From: Campylobacter hominis ATCC BAA-381
GTDB lineage: Bacteria > Campylobacterota > Campylobacteria > Campylobacterales > Campylobacteraceae
Assembly (NCBI RefSeq): GCF_000017585.1
Contig: NC_009714.1
Span: 1-64,000 of the forward strand
Direction: 5' to 3'
DNA length: 64,000 nt
Position 1 is the stretch's first letter; every line of letters starts with the position of its first letter. The notes under the pieces were generated by a model. The model ran no database searches. It worked only from the letters and a program-made list of their open reading frames with translations, and was not told the DNA's origin. Of the stretch, positions 32,839 to 42,813 are shown piece after piece. The position numbers and the translations under genes were made by a program.

Positions 32839-33813
32839 TTAAGTTTTATTTTTATAGCCTATATTTATTTCAAATTCATCAAGTCTTTTAAAGATTGAGC
32901 GCAGTTCTGTAATAGTAGTCCAGTTTTCTATAAATACACTGAAACTTTCTCTTACTTGCGAAAAGGCATTTGAAACCTGAACCAAAACTCCAAGTGTGAT
33001 AACGTCTGTAAACAGTCCGTTTCCCATAAGCATATACGGAACTATTACGAGAAATTGTGAAAATGATATAAGCCAAATATTAAAATATCCGTAATGCAAA
33101 AACAATCTGTAATAGTTAAATTTAAGTCCCGTGAAAAGCTCCATTACAGTTTCAGGGCGACCGAAATTCGCTTTATTGTTTTCCGCTAATACAAGCTCTT
33201 TTCTAAATGCGGCTTCGACTTTTTGATTATTGTATTCAAGGTGTGGAAGTTTAATTCCTACAAACCACGAAATAACAAGACCTCCAAGGCTAATTCCAAG
33301 TGCCGTCCAAACAAGAGAACCAGGAATGTCTTTTAAATACGGAAGTGTCATTTTTTCGCTTAAAATCCACAAAACAGGCACAAACGCGATTAATGTCATA
33401 ACGGCTCTTAGAACTTTTACGCCAAGATCTTCCATAATCTTACCGAATCTGTAAATATCTTCCTGAATACGTTGAGAACTTCCTTCTATATCGTTTTTGC
33501 AATTACGCCAAAAACCGAGATAACTGAATGTAATGGCTTTTCTCCAACGAAAAACCCAGTGACTTGCAAAAAATGCAACAACCATATAAGTAACAACATA
33601 AGGCATTGCGATTTGCAAAAAAAGCATTATATAATGCCAAAATTCACTTACATTGTGATCTTTTACATTTTGCATAATATCGTAAAATTCCTGATACCAT
33701 TCATTTATTCGAACATTTAAATGCGTTTGATAAACAAGCAGTAAAATTATAAACAAAGCTCCGCCATAAGCCCATAAAGCCCACTTCTTGGAAGCGAAAA
33801 AGGATTTAAACAT
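32839..33813 (-). CDS. SbmA/BacA-like membrane transporter
   Basis: 324 residues with an SbmA/BacA-type transmembrane domain: LNVRINEWYQEFYDIMQ after helix 1, FRWRKAITFSYLGFWR, and the SSQRIQEDIYRF motif. There is no ATP-binding domain. E. coli SbmA imports peptides and peptide antibiotics. The 5' end overlaps the upstream lipoprotein gene by 8 bp, so the two are probably co-expressed. Confidence 0.9.
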   Translation of the reverse strand: MFKSFFASKKWALWAYGGALFIILLLVYQTHLNVRINEWYQEFYDIMQNVKDHNVSEFWHYIMLFLQIAMPYVVTYMVVAFFASHWVFRWRKAITFSYLGFWRNCKNDIEGSSQRIQEDIYRFGKIMEDLGVKVLRAVMTLIAFVPVLWILSEKMTLPYLKDIPGSLVWTALGISLGGLVISWFVGIKLPHLEYNNQKVEAAFRKELVLAENNKANFGRPETVMELFTGLKFNYYRLFLHYGYFNIWLISFSQFLVIVPYMLMGNGLFTDVITLGVLVQVSNAFSQVRESFSVFIENWTTITELRSIFKRLDEFEINIGYKNKT

Positions 33814-34219
33814 CTGATTGCTTTTTTACATCAAATTCTATAAATTTACCTGTGGGCTTTTCGCCGTCATAAATTTCGGCGTGGTATCTCATGATGCTTA
33901 AAATACACGAACTGAGCATAAATGTTGCGCTGTAAGTTCCGTTCGCATCTTTTTTAAGCGGTGCTGAAATTTCGCCCATATACATATTTATGCCTGTAAA
34001 AATTATTTTCGGATCTTTCAAATCTTTTAAATTTTTAATCAAAATTTTATGTTTTTGCATAGCTACGGCAGGGCGTGGCAAAATTTCAAAACTAAGCCCC
34101 GAATTTTCACAAATTTGTGAGTTTAAATCGCAAGGCAAAGGCGGTAAATTATTATTTGAAGCTATTTTTTCATCGCAACCGCTTAAAAAAAATAACAATA
34201 TAAAAAACAGATATTTCAT
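33806..34219 (-). CDS. Small lipoprotein co-transcribed with the SbmA-like gene
   Basis: 137 residues. A lipoprotein signal ends at FLSGC (C15). The mature part has five further Cys, suggesting disulfides, and no motif I recognise. It overlaps the SbmA-like gene and has a TGTATAAT promoter just upstream, which makes a leader of only about 10 nt. A role linked to peptide or metal uptake is suggested only by the neighbour. Confidence 0.75.
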   Translation of the reverse strand: MKYLFFILLFFLSGCDEKIASNNNLPPLPCDLNSQICENSGLSFEILPRPAVAMQKHKILIKNLKDLKDPKIIFTGINMYMGEISAPLKKDANGTYSATFMLSSCILSIMRYHAEIYDGEKPTGKFIEFDVKKQSDV

Positions 34220-34236
34220 AAAAAATCCTTTGACAA

Positions 34237-34242
34237 ATTATA
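34237..34242 (-). promoter_or_regulatory. -10 box of the lipoprotein/SbmA-like operon
   Basis: TATAAT on the minus strand with a TG one base upstream (extended -10), 17 bp before the ATG. Confidence 0.6.
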
Positions 34243-34414
34243 CATTTTTAGGCTAAATTTTTGAAATTTTTGCTAAAATTAAATCGGTTTTTCAAAAATG
34301 AGTGAATTTTATCTTTTTTATATCATAAAAAATAGAAGTTTGCTATTTTTTCAAAGTAGCAATCTTGTAAAATTTATTATGTTTAAATTTTAATTTTAAA
34401 GTTTAAATTTAATT

Positions 34415-34420
34415 TAAAAT
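34415..34420 (+). promoter_or_regulatory. -10 box of the small-RNA candidate
   Basis: TAAAAT in an AT-rich stretch. It predicts a transcript start near 34427-34431, just before the first hairpin. Confidence 0.4.
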
Positions 34421-34426
34421 TTGTTA

Positions 34427-34514
34427 AAAGTTGAGGTGTATCATTTTGTTGTCCGACAAGATAAAAACCTCCTTTTTGTAAAGCTTGGGCGTGAAAACGT
34501 CCAAGCTTTTTTTT
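34427..34514 (+). ncRNA. Candidate small RNA (or leader RNA) upstream of moaC
   Basis: About 88 nt with two hairpins. Hairpin 1 is GAGGT (34433-34437) paired with ACCTC (34467-34471). It encloses a 7-bp stem, ATTTTGT with ACAAGAT, around the loop TGTCCG. Hairpin 2 is an 11-bp GC-containing terminator followed by eight T. Between them lies ACCTCCTTT, identical to the anti-Shine-Dalgarno end of 16S rRNA. It could be a trans-acting small RNA or a terminator-type leader controlling moaC 26 bp downstream. I see no clear anti-terminator and do not recognise a known riboswitch class. Confidence 0.6.
34481..34514 (+). terminator. Strong intrinsic terminator
   Basis: Stem AAGCTTGGGCG (34481-34491) with CGTCCAAGCTT (34498-34508), loop TGAAAA, followed by a run of T to 34514. 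It is the strongest terminator in the window and lies 26 bp before the moaC ATG. Confidence 0.85.
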
Positions 34515-34539
34515 ATGCTTTAAATTTCAAGGAAAAAAA

Positions 34540-35010
34540 ATGCTGACACATATCGATGAAAATAATAATCCTAAAATGGTTGACGTAAGCGCAAAAAATG
34601 AAACCGAACGAAAAGCCGTTGCAAGCGGAATTATAAAGATGAGCCGTGAAGCGTATGACATTATCAAATCAGGCACCGCGAAGAAAGGCCCGGTTTTACA
34701 AACTGCAATAATTGCTGCAATTATGGGCGCAAAAAAAACAAGCGAACTTATTCCTTTGACACATCCTTTAAGTATAACAAGCGTAAAAACCGAAATTGAA
34801 GAACTTCCTGAAATTCCTGCTTTTAAATTATTTGTAAGTGTAAAAATAAAAGATAAAACAGGTGTTGAAATGGAAGCGCTAACAGGAGTTAGCATCGGAC
34901 TTCTTACGATTTATGATATGATAAAAGCTGTGGATAAAGGTATGCAAATAAGTGAAATCCAACTTGAAAGTAAAAGCGGAGGTAAAAGTGGCGAATATTT
35001 CAGGTGCTAG
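34540..35010 (+). CDS. moaC: Cyclic pyranopterin monophosphate synthase MoaC
   Basis: Converts the MoaA product to cPMP in molybdenum cofactor synthesis. The 156 residues include [18 protein letters not shown], the LIPLTHPL motif, [19 protein letters not shown] (shown in part) and the catalytic Lys in [10 protein letters not shown]. It lies directly after the terminator of the small-RNA candidate and overlaps the DUF493 gene by 23 bp. Confidence 0.97.
   Translation: MLTHIDENNNPKMVDVSAKNETERKAVASGIIKMSREAYDIIKSGTAKKGPVLQTAIIAAIMGAKKTSELIPLTHPLSITSVKTEIEELPEIPAFKLFVSVKIKDKTGVEMEALTGVSIGLLTIYDMIKAVDKGMQISEIQLESKSGGKSGEYFRC
34978..34983 (+). promoter_or_regulatory. Ribosome binding site that fixes the DUF493 start
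   Basis: GGAGGT four bases before a GTG in the DUF493 frame at 34988. It lies inside the end of moaC and favours this start over the upstream ATG at 34952. Confidence 0.7.
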
Positions 35011-35254
35011 TTGTGAGAAAGCAACAATTGAATATCCGTTATTATGGGAATACAAAGCTGTTTTACAAAACGAAGTTAGCGCCAAAGAAAAAATTGAAAA
35101 TTTGTTGAAAAATGAAAATTTTAAGATAGAATTTTCAAAATTCAGCAAAGGCGGAAAGTTTATAAGCTTTAAAATTCGTGTTTTTGTTCGTGATGAAAAG
35201 CATAAAAACGCCATTTTCGAACTTTTGGCTAAAATCAGTAAAATTGTATTATAA
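34988..35254 (+). CDS. DUF493/YbeD-family protein
   Basis: 88 residues from the GTG start at 34988. The frame also extends to an ATG at 34952, but the extra residues only mirror the moaC end and the GGAGGT site supports the GTG. The sequence has the ferredoxin-like beta-alpha-beta pattern of the YbeD/HP0495 family, with [12 protein letters not shown] near the start. Function unknown; such proteins are small regulatory-type folds. Confidence 0.8.
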   Translation: MANISGASCEKATIEYPLLWEYKAVLQNEVSAKEKIENLLKNENFKIEFSKFSKGGKFISFKIRVFVRDEKHKNAIFELLAKISKIVL

Positions 35255-35263
35255 GGAGATTGT

Positions 35264-36475
35264 ATGCAAAGATTTTATAATGAAATTTGCGAACTTGTTT
35301 TTGATAAAGAAAAATTAAACAAAAAAATAAAAGATTCGGTTTTTGAAATTTGTGTAGACGAATTTAAAAATACGGACGATAAAACACAAAAAAGCGCAGA
35401 ACTTGCAAATGAGTTTTTAAAAGATTTGGATAAACTGGAAATTTTGGATAAGCAAACGCTTGAAATTACATTGAAAAGTATAAAAAATGCGTTAATTTCC
35501 GACGAAGAACATTATCTTTTTAAGCTTTTATATGAATTTGAAAAACTTAAAAAACAAATCGGCGCACAAAAAGATGAGATAAAAGAGATAAGCGCAAAAA
35601 GTTTTAAAAGTATTGAAAACAGTATAAAAAATACCGATTTATCAAAAAAAGATGAAATTCTGAACTTCATAAATGATATTTTTATTGATGAACTTGAAAT
35701 GAAAGGAATTTTAAAAGAAGTAAGCGAAAGCGCCTTTGTTTCGGCTATTGAAAATGCCGAAGATGTGCTTGAAACAAGCTATGAAATTTCAAAAAATCTT
35801 GTATATCATGCGATTTTGGAAGGTGAGTTTAATAAAGTTAGAATATTAGGAATTTGCAAAGTGATTATGAAATCTGCAATTTCAATTGCAAATGAAAGTA
35901 AAATTTTTGCTGATGAACTTGTAAATGGCGCTATAAAAGGCGCTAATGATGCCATTGCCAAATGTATTGAAAAATTTCAAAACGATTTGAAATTTGCTCC
36001 CGATGAGATAATAGAAAATTTTAATAAAAATAAAGCTGAACTTGATACTCTTGAAAGTGATTTTATATCGCTTCTAAGATCGTTCGGTGCTCACGTAAAC
36101 GATCCTGCAAAAAGTGTAATAAATGAAATTTTACAAAATGACTATGACAGCTTTTTAGCAAAATTTAAACGTGTAAGCAGCGATTTCAGCGCAGCAATAT
36201 CACAAAAAATCGATGAACTTAATTTGGAAGATTTGAGCAAAAATATAAGCGCGAAATTTGATGAAATCAGGCAAGAAATCAGCCAAAAAAGTTCACAAAT
36301 CGCTCAAAATTTAGAAATTGACGAAAAAATTTCAAATATAAAAAAAGAAATCAGCGAATTGGAAAAAATCGCAAGCCAAAATCTTAGCGGCAAAGTAAAA
36401 AATATAAGCGAAAAAGCCAAAGAACTTGGCACTCGCGCATTTAACGCCGCAAAAAATTCCATCAAAAAAAAGTAA
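35264..36475 (+). CDS. Long alpha-helical coiled-coil protein of unknown function
   Basis: 403 residues, very rich in Lys, Glu, Ala and Ser, predicted almost wholly helical with heptad patterns in the last 130 residues and a basic Lys-rich tail. No signal peptide, membrane segment or catalytic motif. AAGGAG precedes the ATG and the gene follows the DUF493 gene by 9 bp. It resembles Campylobacter-specific hypothetical proteins; I cannot assign a function. Confidence 0.75.
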   Translation: MQRFYNEICELVFDKEKLNKKIKDSVFEICVDEFKNTDDKTQKSAELANEFLKDLDKLEILDKQTLEITLKSIKNALISDEEHYLFKLLYEFEKLKKQIGAQKDEIKEISAKSFKSIENSIKNTDLSKKDEILNFINDIFIDELEMKGILKEVSESAFVSAIENAEDVLETSYEISKNLVYHAILEGEFNKVRILGICKVIMKSAISIANESKIFADELVNGAIKGANDAIAKCIEKFQNDLKFAPDEIIENFNKNKAELDTLESDFISLLRSFGAHVNDPAKSVINEILQNDYDSFLAKFKRVSSDFSAAISQKIDELNLEDLSKNISAKFDEIRQEISQKSSQIAQNLEIDEKISNIKKEISELEKIASQNLSGKVKNISEKAKELGTRAFNAAKNSIKKK

Positions 36476-36499
36476 TTTGACTAAAAATTATTTTTTGGA

Positions 36500-36505
36500 T
36501 AAAAT
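36500..36505 (+). promoter_or_regulatory. Putative -10 box of rpsU
   Basis: TAAAAT in the context TTGGATAAAATTG, 35 bp before the chosen rpsU ATG. Confidence 0.45.
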
Positions 36506-36523
36506 TGAAGCTTATTTTTATTG

Positions 36524-36535
36524 AAAGGTGGTGAT
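36524..36535 (+). promoter_or_regulatory. Extended Shine-Dalgarno of rpsU
   Basis: AAAGGTGGTGAT matches the full anti-SD complement AAAGGAGGTGAT at eleven of twelve bases and lies 4 bases before the ATG at 36540. It rules out the in-frame GTG at 36528, which lies inside the site. Confidence 0.7.
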
Positions 36536-36539
36536 TTGG

Positions 36540-36752
36540 ATGCCTGGTATAAAGGTTTATCCAAATGAGTCATTTGACGAAGCGTATAGACGTTTTAAAA
36601 AGCAAACTGATAGAAATCTCGTTGTTACTGAAGTTAGCGCGCGCAGATTTTTCGAACCGATGACTGAAATTCGCAAAAAACAAAAAATTTCAGCACGTAA
36701 AAAAATGCTTAAAAGACTTTATATGTTAAGACGTTACGAGTCAAAACTCTAA
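36540..36752 (+). CDS. rpsU: 30S ribosomal protein S21
   Basis: 70 residues beginning [20 protein letters not shown], the usual S21 start and length; the basic C-terminus ends RRYESKL. S21 helps the 30S subunit in initiation by base-pairing with mRNA. It is a single gene with its own promoter, extended ribosome site and terminator. Confidence 0.97.
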   Translation: MPGIKVYPNESFDEAYRRFKKQTDRNLVVTEVSARRFFEPMTEIRKKQKISARKKMLKRLYMLRRYESKL

Positions 36753-36758
36753 GCCAAT

Positions 36759-36793
36759 AACTAACTAACAAGCTTTTGTTAGTTAGTTTTATT
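36759..36793 (+). terminator. rpsU terminator
   Basis: A 13-bp stem (AACTAACTAACAA, 36759-36771, with 36776-36788), loop GCTT, followed by a T-rich tail. Confidence 0.8.
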
Positions 36794-36814
36794 CATATTT
36801 TATTTCATTTTATG

Positions 36815-36820
36815 TATAAT
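36815..36820 (+). promoter_or_regulatory. -10 box of the helix-turn-helix gene
   Basis: TATAAT with a preceding TG (extended -10), 27 bp before the ATG. Confidence 0.65.
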
Positions 36821-36846
36821 ACATAACAAAATTTTAAAGGTTTGTT

Positions 36847-37470
36847 ATGCAAAAATTAAGTGTCGCTGAAGCTGCCAAAAAACTCGGTGTCTCAAAAGAA
36901 GCGATTTATAACCGAATTCGTAGAAATAAGCTTAAAACAACAGATGAAGACGGCGTAAGATTTGTCATTTTTGATGACGACGAGCCGATACTAACAAAAC
37001 AAACCAAAAAAATTTCAAACAGTGATGGATTTATAGATTATCTTTTACAGGAAATTGCCGAATTAAAGGCTCAAATTTCGGATTTAAATGAGCAAAAAGA
37101 CGAACTTTTTCATCAAAAAGAGGAAATTTTAATTGCAAATAAAAACGAAATCAAACAAATGTATAAAGAGCGAGATGAAAAACTCAGCTATTTTCTTTCA
37201 TTTTTTGAAAAGCCGCTTTTAGGCATAAAACATACGCCAGATAATGATAAAACAAAAGACGAAGCACTTGAAATTTTCCCTGATGATGATTGGGTTTCAA
37301 TCGGTGAATATTTGCGCGCGCAAAAATTATCTCACAAAAAAATTATAAAAGCCAGAAAAATTATCATAAAAAATATCGGCAAAACTCCGCTTATAAAAAT
37401 AAAAAACGATATTTTACTTGTACATAAAGAGTTGGATATAGCAATTTTAAAGCAAATAAAGAAAAAATAA
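36847..37470 (+). CDS. Putative DNA-binding protein with MerR/excisionase-type helix-turn-helix
   Basis: 207 residues. The N-terminus (5-30, VAEAAKKLGVSKEAIYNRI) is a helix-turn-helix of the excisionase/MerR kind. A coiled coil follows (about 63-110, rich in Glu, Lys and Gln), probably for dimerisation, then a basic C-terminal domain. The target is unknown. It is a single gene with its own promoter. A tRNA or phage context is absent, so a chromosomal regulator or nucleoid-type role is more likely than an excisionase. Confidence 0.75.
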   Translation: MQKLSVAEAAKKLGVSKEAIYNRIRRNKLKTTDEDGVRFVIFDDDEPILTKQTKKISNSDGFIDYLLQEIAELKAQISDLNEQKDELFHQKEEILIANKNEIKQMYKERDEKLSYFLSFFEKPLLGIKHTPDNDKTKDEALEIFPDDDWVSIGEYLRAQKLSHKKIIKARKIIIKNIGKTPLIKIKNDILLVHKELDIAILKQIKKK

Positions 37471-37786
37471 AATTTCGGTTTTTATTAAAGATTCTACAAA
37501 TGCCGCTTTAAATTTTACCTGCAATAATCGCATTTTATTCGCATATAAAAAATGGTATTTTTTAAATAAAAATATGTAATAAAATTGTGTAAAAATTTAA
37601 ATTTTTAAGTTAGACAAAATATAACTGAAATTCTTTTATTATCACAGCTTGCAAAATAACGGCACGATAAATAACAACCAAAAACTGCAATTTTTTTAAA
37701 TATTACTGAAATTTTAAATTTAGCCTTTATGCTTCTTTTACTTAAAATATTGTAAAATCTAACCTTTAAATTTTTAAGGGCAGATT
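37471..37786. other. Intergenic gap, 316 bp
   Basis: AT-rich and without a supported gene. TGTAAAATC (TAAAAT at 37753-37758) is a plausible folE -10. I see nothing else in it. Confidence 0.5.
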
Positions 37787-38371
37787 ATGGACGAACAATC
37801 AAAAATAGAAATTGAAAAACATATGCAAGAAATTTTAAGATTAATCGGTGAAAATCCTGAGCGCGACGGACTTGTAAAAACGCCTGAGCGCGTTGCGAAA
37901 TCTTTGGAATTTTTAACAAGCGGCTATAGAATGGAACCGAAAAATGTCTTAAATGACGCACTTTTTTCCAGCACAAACAACGAAATGGTACTTATGAAAA
38001 ATATTGAGTTTTATAGTCTTTGCGAGCACCATTTATTACCGATTATAGGGCGCGTTCACGTGGCTTACATACCGAATAAAAAAGTTGTCGGGCTTAGTAA
38101 AATTCCGCGTATGGTAAATATTTTCGCGCGCAGACTTCAAATCCAAGAGCAAATGACGGAACAAATCGCAAATGCGATTCAAGAAGTTGTGCATCCTTTG
38201 GGTGTCGGAGTGGTTGTAGAAGCGCGTCATATGTGCGTTGAAATGAGGGGTGTCGAAAAGATCAATTCCATTACCACAACTTCGGCTTTAAGAGGAAGTT
38301 TTATAACAAGAGCCGATACCAGAAAAGAGTTTTTTGACTTAATCAATTCACCTAAGAATTTTGCTTTTTAA
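37787..38371 (+). CDS. folE: GTP cyclohydrolase I
   Basis: Makes dihydroneopterin triphosphate for folate, and in many bacteria also feeds queuosine synthesis (compare queF at 6.2 kb). The 194 residues carry the zinc site CEHHLLP with the later MCVEMRGV cysteine, and the GTP-binding [10 protein letters not shown] motif. Length is typical. Confidence 0.97.
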   Translation: MDEQSKIEIEKHMQEILRLIGENPERDGLVKTPERVAKSLEFLTSGYRMEPKNVLNDALFSSTNNEMVLMKNIEFYSLCEHHLLPIIGRVHVAYIPNKKVVGLSKIPRMVNIFARRLQIQEQMTEQIANAIQEVVHPLGVGVVVEARHMCVEMRGVEKINSITTTSALRGSFITRADTRKEFFDLINSPKNFAF

Positions 38372-38431
38372 AAAAATTTAACTTTTATTTATTCAAAAGT
38401 TTTAATATTTGAGATAAAAATTATCCTAATT

Positions 38432-39633
<1,202 letters not shown>

Positions 39634-39646
39634 AAAAGGATAAAAA

Positions 39647-40639
39647 ATGGCAAAAAACAATTTAATAAACGGTTCAATTTGGGATGAATACTCTCAAAAA
39701 GTTCAAGACAGAATGAATCACCCGAGATATATGGGCGAAATCACTGAAGAAGAGGCAAAAGCAAAAGGTGCGAAACTTATAGTTGCTGATTTTGGCGCTG
39801 AAAGTTGCGGAGATGCCGTTCGTCTTTATTGGCTGATAGATGAAAAAACGGATAAGATAATCGATGCAAAATTTAAAAGCTTCGGCTGTGGCACTGCAAT
39901 AGCAAGTAGTGATACAATGGCCGAATTATGCATAGGAAAAACGGTTGACGAGGCTGTAAAAATCACAAATTTGGACGTTGAACGCGCTATGCGTGACAAT
40001 CCGGAAACCCCGGCAGTTCCGCCTCAAAAAATGCACTGTTCTGTCATGGCTTATGATGTCATAAAGCAAGCCGCGGCTAATTATAGAGGTATTGATCCTG
40101 CACATTTTGAAGATGAAATTATAGTATGCGAATGTGCCAGAGTAAGCCTTGGTACTATAAAAGAAGTAATCCGTTTAAATGATCTTAAAACCGTGGAAGA
40201 GATTACTGAATACACAAAAGCCGGAGCATTTTGCGGAAGCTGTATAAAACCGGGCGGGCATGAAAAGAGAAACTATTATCTGGTTGATATTTTAGCACAA
40301 ACAAGGGCTGAAATGGAGCAGGAAAAATTAAAAGCCGTAGCTGATGCAAAAACTGCACAAAAATCGGTAGATCTTAGCTTTGATGAACTGAATATAATCG
40401 GAAAATTTAAGGCCGTTGAAGATGTTATTGATAAAGAAATTCGACCTATGCTTGCGTTTGACGGCGGAAATTTGGACATTGTCGATATAAAAAATGCAGA
40501 CGACGGTAAAACAGACATTTATATTCGATATCTTGGAGCTTGCAGCGGTTGTTCAAGCGGAGCGACAGGCACGCTTTATGCGATAGAAAATGTATTGCAA
40601 GAGAATTTAAGCAACAATATTCGCGTTTTGCCAATCTGA
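39647..40639 (+). CDS. nifU: Fe-S cluster scaffold protein NifU
   Basis: 330 residues with the three classical NifU modules: an IscU-like N-terminal domain (AESCGDAVRLYW, FGCGTAIASSD and a later conserved Cys), a central BFD-like [2Fe-2S] domain (CECARVSLGTIKEVI then GAFCGSCIKPGG), and a C-terminal NifU domain with CSGCSSGATGTL. It receives sulfur from NifS directly upstream. Confidence 0.96.
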   Translation: MAKNNLINGSIWDEYSQKVQDRMNHPRYMGEITEEEAKAKGAKLIVADFGAESCGDAVRLYWLIDEKTDKIIDAKFKSFGCGTAIASSDTMAELCIGKTVDEAVKITNLDVERAMRDNPETPAVPPQKMHCSVMAYDVIKQAAANYRGIDPAHFEDEIIVCECARVSLGTIKEVIRLNDLKTVEEITEYTKAGAFCGSCIKPGGHEKRNYYLVDILAQTRAEMEQEKLKAVADAKTAQKSVDLSFDELNIIGKFKAVEDVIDKEIRPMLAFDGGNLDIVDIKNADDGKTDIYIRYLGACSGCSSGATGTLYAIENVLQENLSNNIRVLPI

Positions 40640-41208
40640 TTTTTCAAATATATGCTTTAAAATATAGCGTTTTTTATGAAATAAAATTTTAAAAATTCAG
40701 CTGAATTTTAAAGCATTTTTCACAGGTTAAAATTTCGTTTTTAGTTTCAAAGCGCTTTACGCGAAATTAAATTTCAGCGAAATTTTTAAATTTCATTTTT
40801 ATAAAATTTCAAAATATTAAAATCATAATTAAACTAGACTGATTATTCATTTTAAAATTTTGAATGCTATAAAACGAATCGATAAAAACCGTTTTTTAAA
40901 TTTATTGTGACGACAAAGCTTCTTTTATTATTTTTTTGACAGGTTTAATACTCTATTTTTCATCTTTTATACTTTGTCTTAAAATAAAAGAAGCCTCTAC
41001 AATAACATAAAGTCAAGTTTAATGGTTTTTCACCTTTGTAAAGTTTTTAGTTGTTATTTGTAAAATTCCCGCTTTGTATCTTTGTGTATATTTCATAAAT
41101 TTGCCTTTTTGCTGGTAAATTTAAGCCATAAATAAATAACAACGGCAAAATTTATAAATTTATATAAAATTTAGATATAAAGTCGTGCAGAAAGTATCAC
41201 TCTTGACT

Positions 41209-41357
41209 AAGGAATTATTGGCATAATTCAGGCTATGACTCAATTTTGGCAGGTGGTGTCGGAAATATAGTGCCGATCATACATTGCTTTGTTTATGAAT
41301 TTTAAAAGATTTGTTGATAATTATATTGATGAGATAGAGGTTGGAAAAGACAGGTAA
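41209..41357 (+). pseudogene. Possible remnant of an ExbB/TolQ/MotA-type gene
   Basis: One frame reads RNYWHNSGYDSILAGG then VGNIVPIIHCFVYEF before a stop. A second frame continues with NFKRFVDNYIDEIEVGKD. Joined, they resemble the last membrane helix and following amphipathic segment of ExbB/TolQ-type proton channels. The match is by eye and short, so this is only a suggestion of a decayed gene. Confidence 0.22.
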
Positions 41358-41841
41358 AATTTTACCAAAATTTTAAAATTTATTAGCGGTGCTTGCTCGC
41401 CAATAAAGCAATTTTCTGCAAAAAATCTTAACAATCATATTTCAAAAATCAAAGTCCGTTATATTTTTTCAAAAAAGCTATAAGATATAAATTTTAAGAT
41501 ACTACCAAAAATGAATGCGTCTGAGAATTAAAATTTTAAAATGCTGCTAAATGAAATTTTTGTGTTTTATTCAGTTTTTAAAGAGCTTGATTATTTGTAA
41601 AAGTGGTATAAATTTTGATTTATTGTTTCTTTTTTACATAACATATAAATCAAAGCATTAAGTCAAAAAATACGAAAAAGCGTCAAAAAAGTTATTAAAA
41701 AATAAACAGATTATTCATCACAGTTTGAAATTTGAGAAAAATTCGAACTTAACTTACACGGTATGCCATATTTAAAAATCATTTCAGTAGTTAAATTACG
41801 ATATTTTTTATCATAAAAAGATTTTGCAAGAAAAAATAAGT

Positions 41842-41847
41842 TATAAT
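41842..41847 (+). promoter_or_regulatory. -10 box of the 2-hydroxyacid dehydrogenase gene
   Basis: TATAAT, 33 bp before the ATG, followed by AAGGAG as ribosome site. Confidence 0.65.
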
Positions 41848-41880
41848 AGACAGATTTTCTAAATTTTTAAGGAGCCAAAA

Positions 41881-42813
41881 ATGAAAATAGTTTGCCTGGA
41901 CGCCGATACTTTGGGCGTTGATGCTGATTTTAGCGCTTTAGAGGCGCTTGGCGAATTTATAAGTTACAAAAATACAAAAAATAGCGAAACTATAGAGCGC
42001 TTAAAAAATGCCGATATCGTCATCACAAACAAGGTTTTAATTACAAAAGAAGTTATTGAAAATACGAATTTAAAAATGATAGCTATCAGCGCAACCGGCA
42101 TGAATAATGTGGATTTAAAAGCCGCCGCAGCTAAAAACATCACGGTTAAAAACGTAGCAGGATATTCGACAAACAGTGTCGTACAACAAACTTTCGCAAG
42201 TTTGTTCGAGATGTTAAATAAAGTCAGCTATTATTCTTCTTACTGCAAAAACGGCGAATGGGCTAAAAGTGAAATTTTTACTCATTTAAGCAGCCCGATA
42301 ACTGAAATTTTCGGTAAAGAATTCGGCGTAGTAGGACTTGGTGCAATAGGCAAAAACGTAGCCGAAATTGCTTCCGCTTTTGGTGCAAATGTCAGATATT
42401 ATTCAACAAGCGGTATGCACGAAGATGATAATTTTATAAGCGTAAGTTTGGATTCGTTACTTAAAACAAGTGATATTTTAAGTATACACGCGCCACTTAA
42501 TGAGCGCACAAAAAATTTAATCGGCGAAAATGAAATCGCAAAAATGAAAGACGGTGCGATTTTGATGAATTTCGGACGTGGTGGCATTGTAGATGAAAAT
42601 GCTCTTGCAAAAGCTGTGGATGAGAAAAATTTACACGTTATTCTGGACGTTTTGGAAATTGAACCGATGAAAGAAAATCACCCGCTTTTAAATGTGAAAA
42701 ACGGACAAAATGTTTTGATTACGCCGCATATTGCATGGGCAAGCGTTGAAGCGCGCAAAAAATTGGTTGAATTGTTGGTAAAAAATATAAAGGATTTTAT
42801 AAATGGCAAATGA
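41881..42813 (+). CDS. D-isomer-specific 2-hydroxyacid dehydrogenase
   Basis: 310 residues with the split catalytic domain and a central NAD-binding Rossmann fold ([13 protein letters not shown]). The catalytic residues are visible: Arg in the [18 protein letters not shown] region, Glu near VLEIEP and His in TPHIAW. Candidates are hydroxypyruvate/glycerate or D-lactate dehydrogenase; the substrate cannot be told. Its end overlaps the start of yajQ by 11 bp. Confidence 0.93.
   Translation: MKIVCLDADTLGVDADFSALEALGEFISYKNTKNSETIERLKNADIVITNKVLITKEVIENTNLKMIAISATGMNNVDLKAAAAKNITVKNVAGYSTNSVVQQTFASLFEMLNKVSYYSSYCKNGEWAKSEIFTHLSSPITEIFGKEFGVVGLGAIGKNVAEIASAFGANVRYYSTSGMHEDDNFISVSLDSLLKTSDILSIHAPLNERTKNLIGENEIAKMKDGAILMNFGRGGIVDENALAKAVDEKNLHVILDVLEIEPMKENHPLLNVKNGQNVLITPHIAWASVEARKKLVELLVKNIKDFINGK

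Larger units (their letters stand above)
40640..41880. other. Large intergenic gap, 1241 bp
   Basis: No intact gene. The DNA is AT-rich with many in-frame stops in all frames. It holds inverted repeats near 40912-40994, a short stretch at 41210-41357 that reads like a broken membrane-protein gene in two frames, and the promoter of the dehydrogenase gene at its right end. The size is unusual for this compact genome. Confidence 0.6.

Noticed and set aside
34427-34539. Known molybdenum-cofactor or other riboswitch before moaC
   Set aside because: The two-hairpin layout does not match any riboswitch class I know, so it is reported only as a small-RNA or leader candidate.
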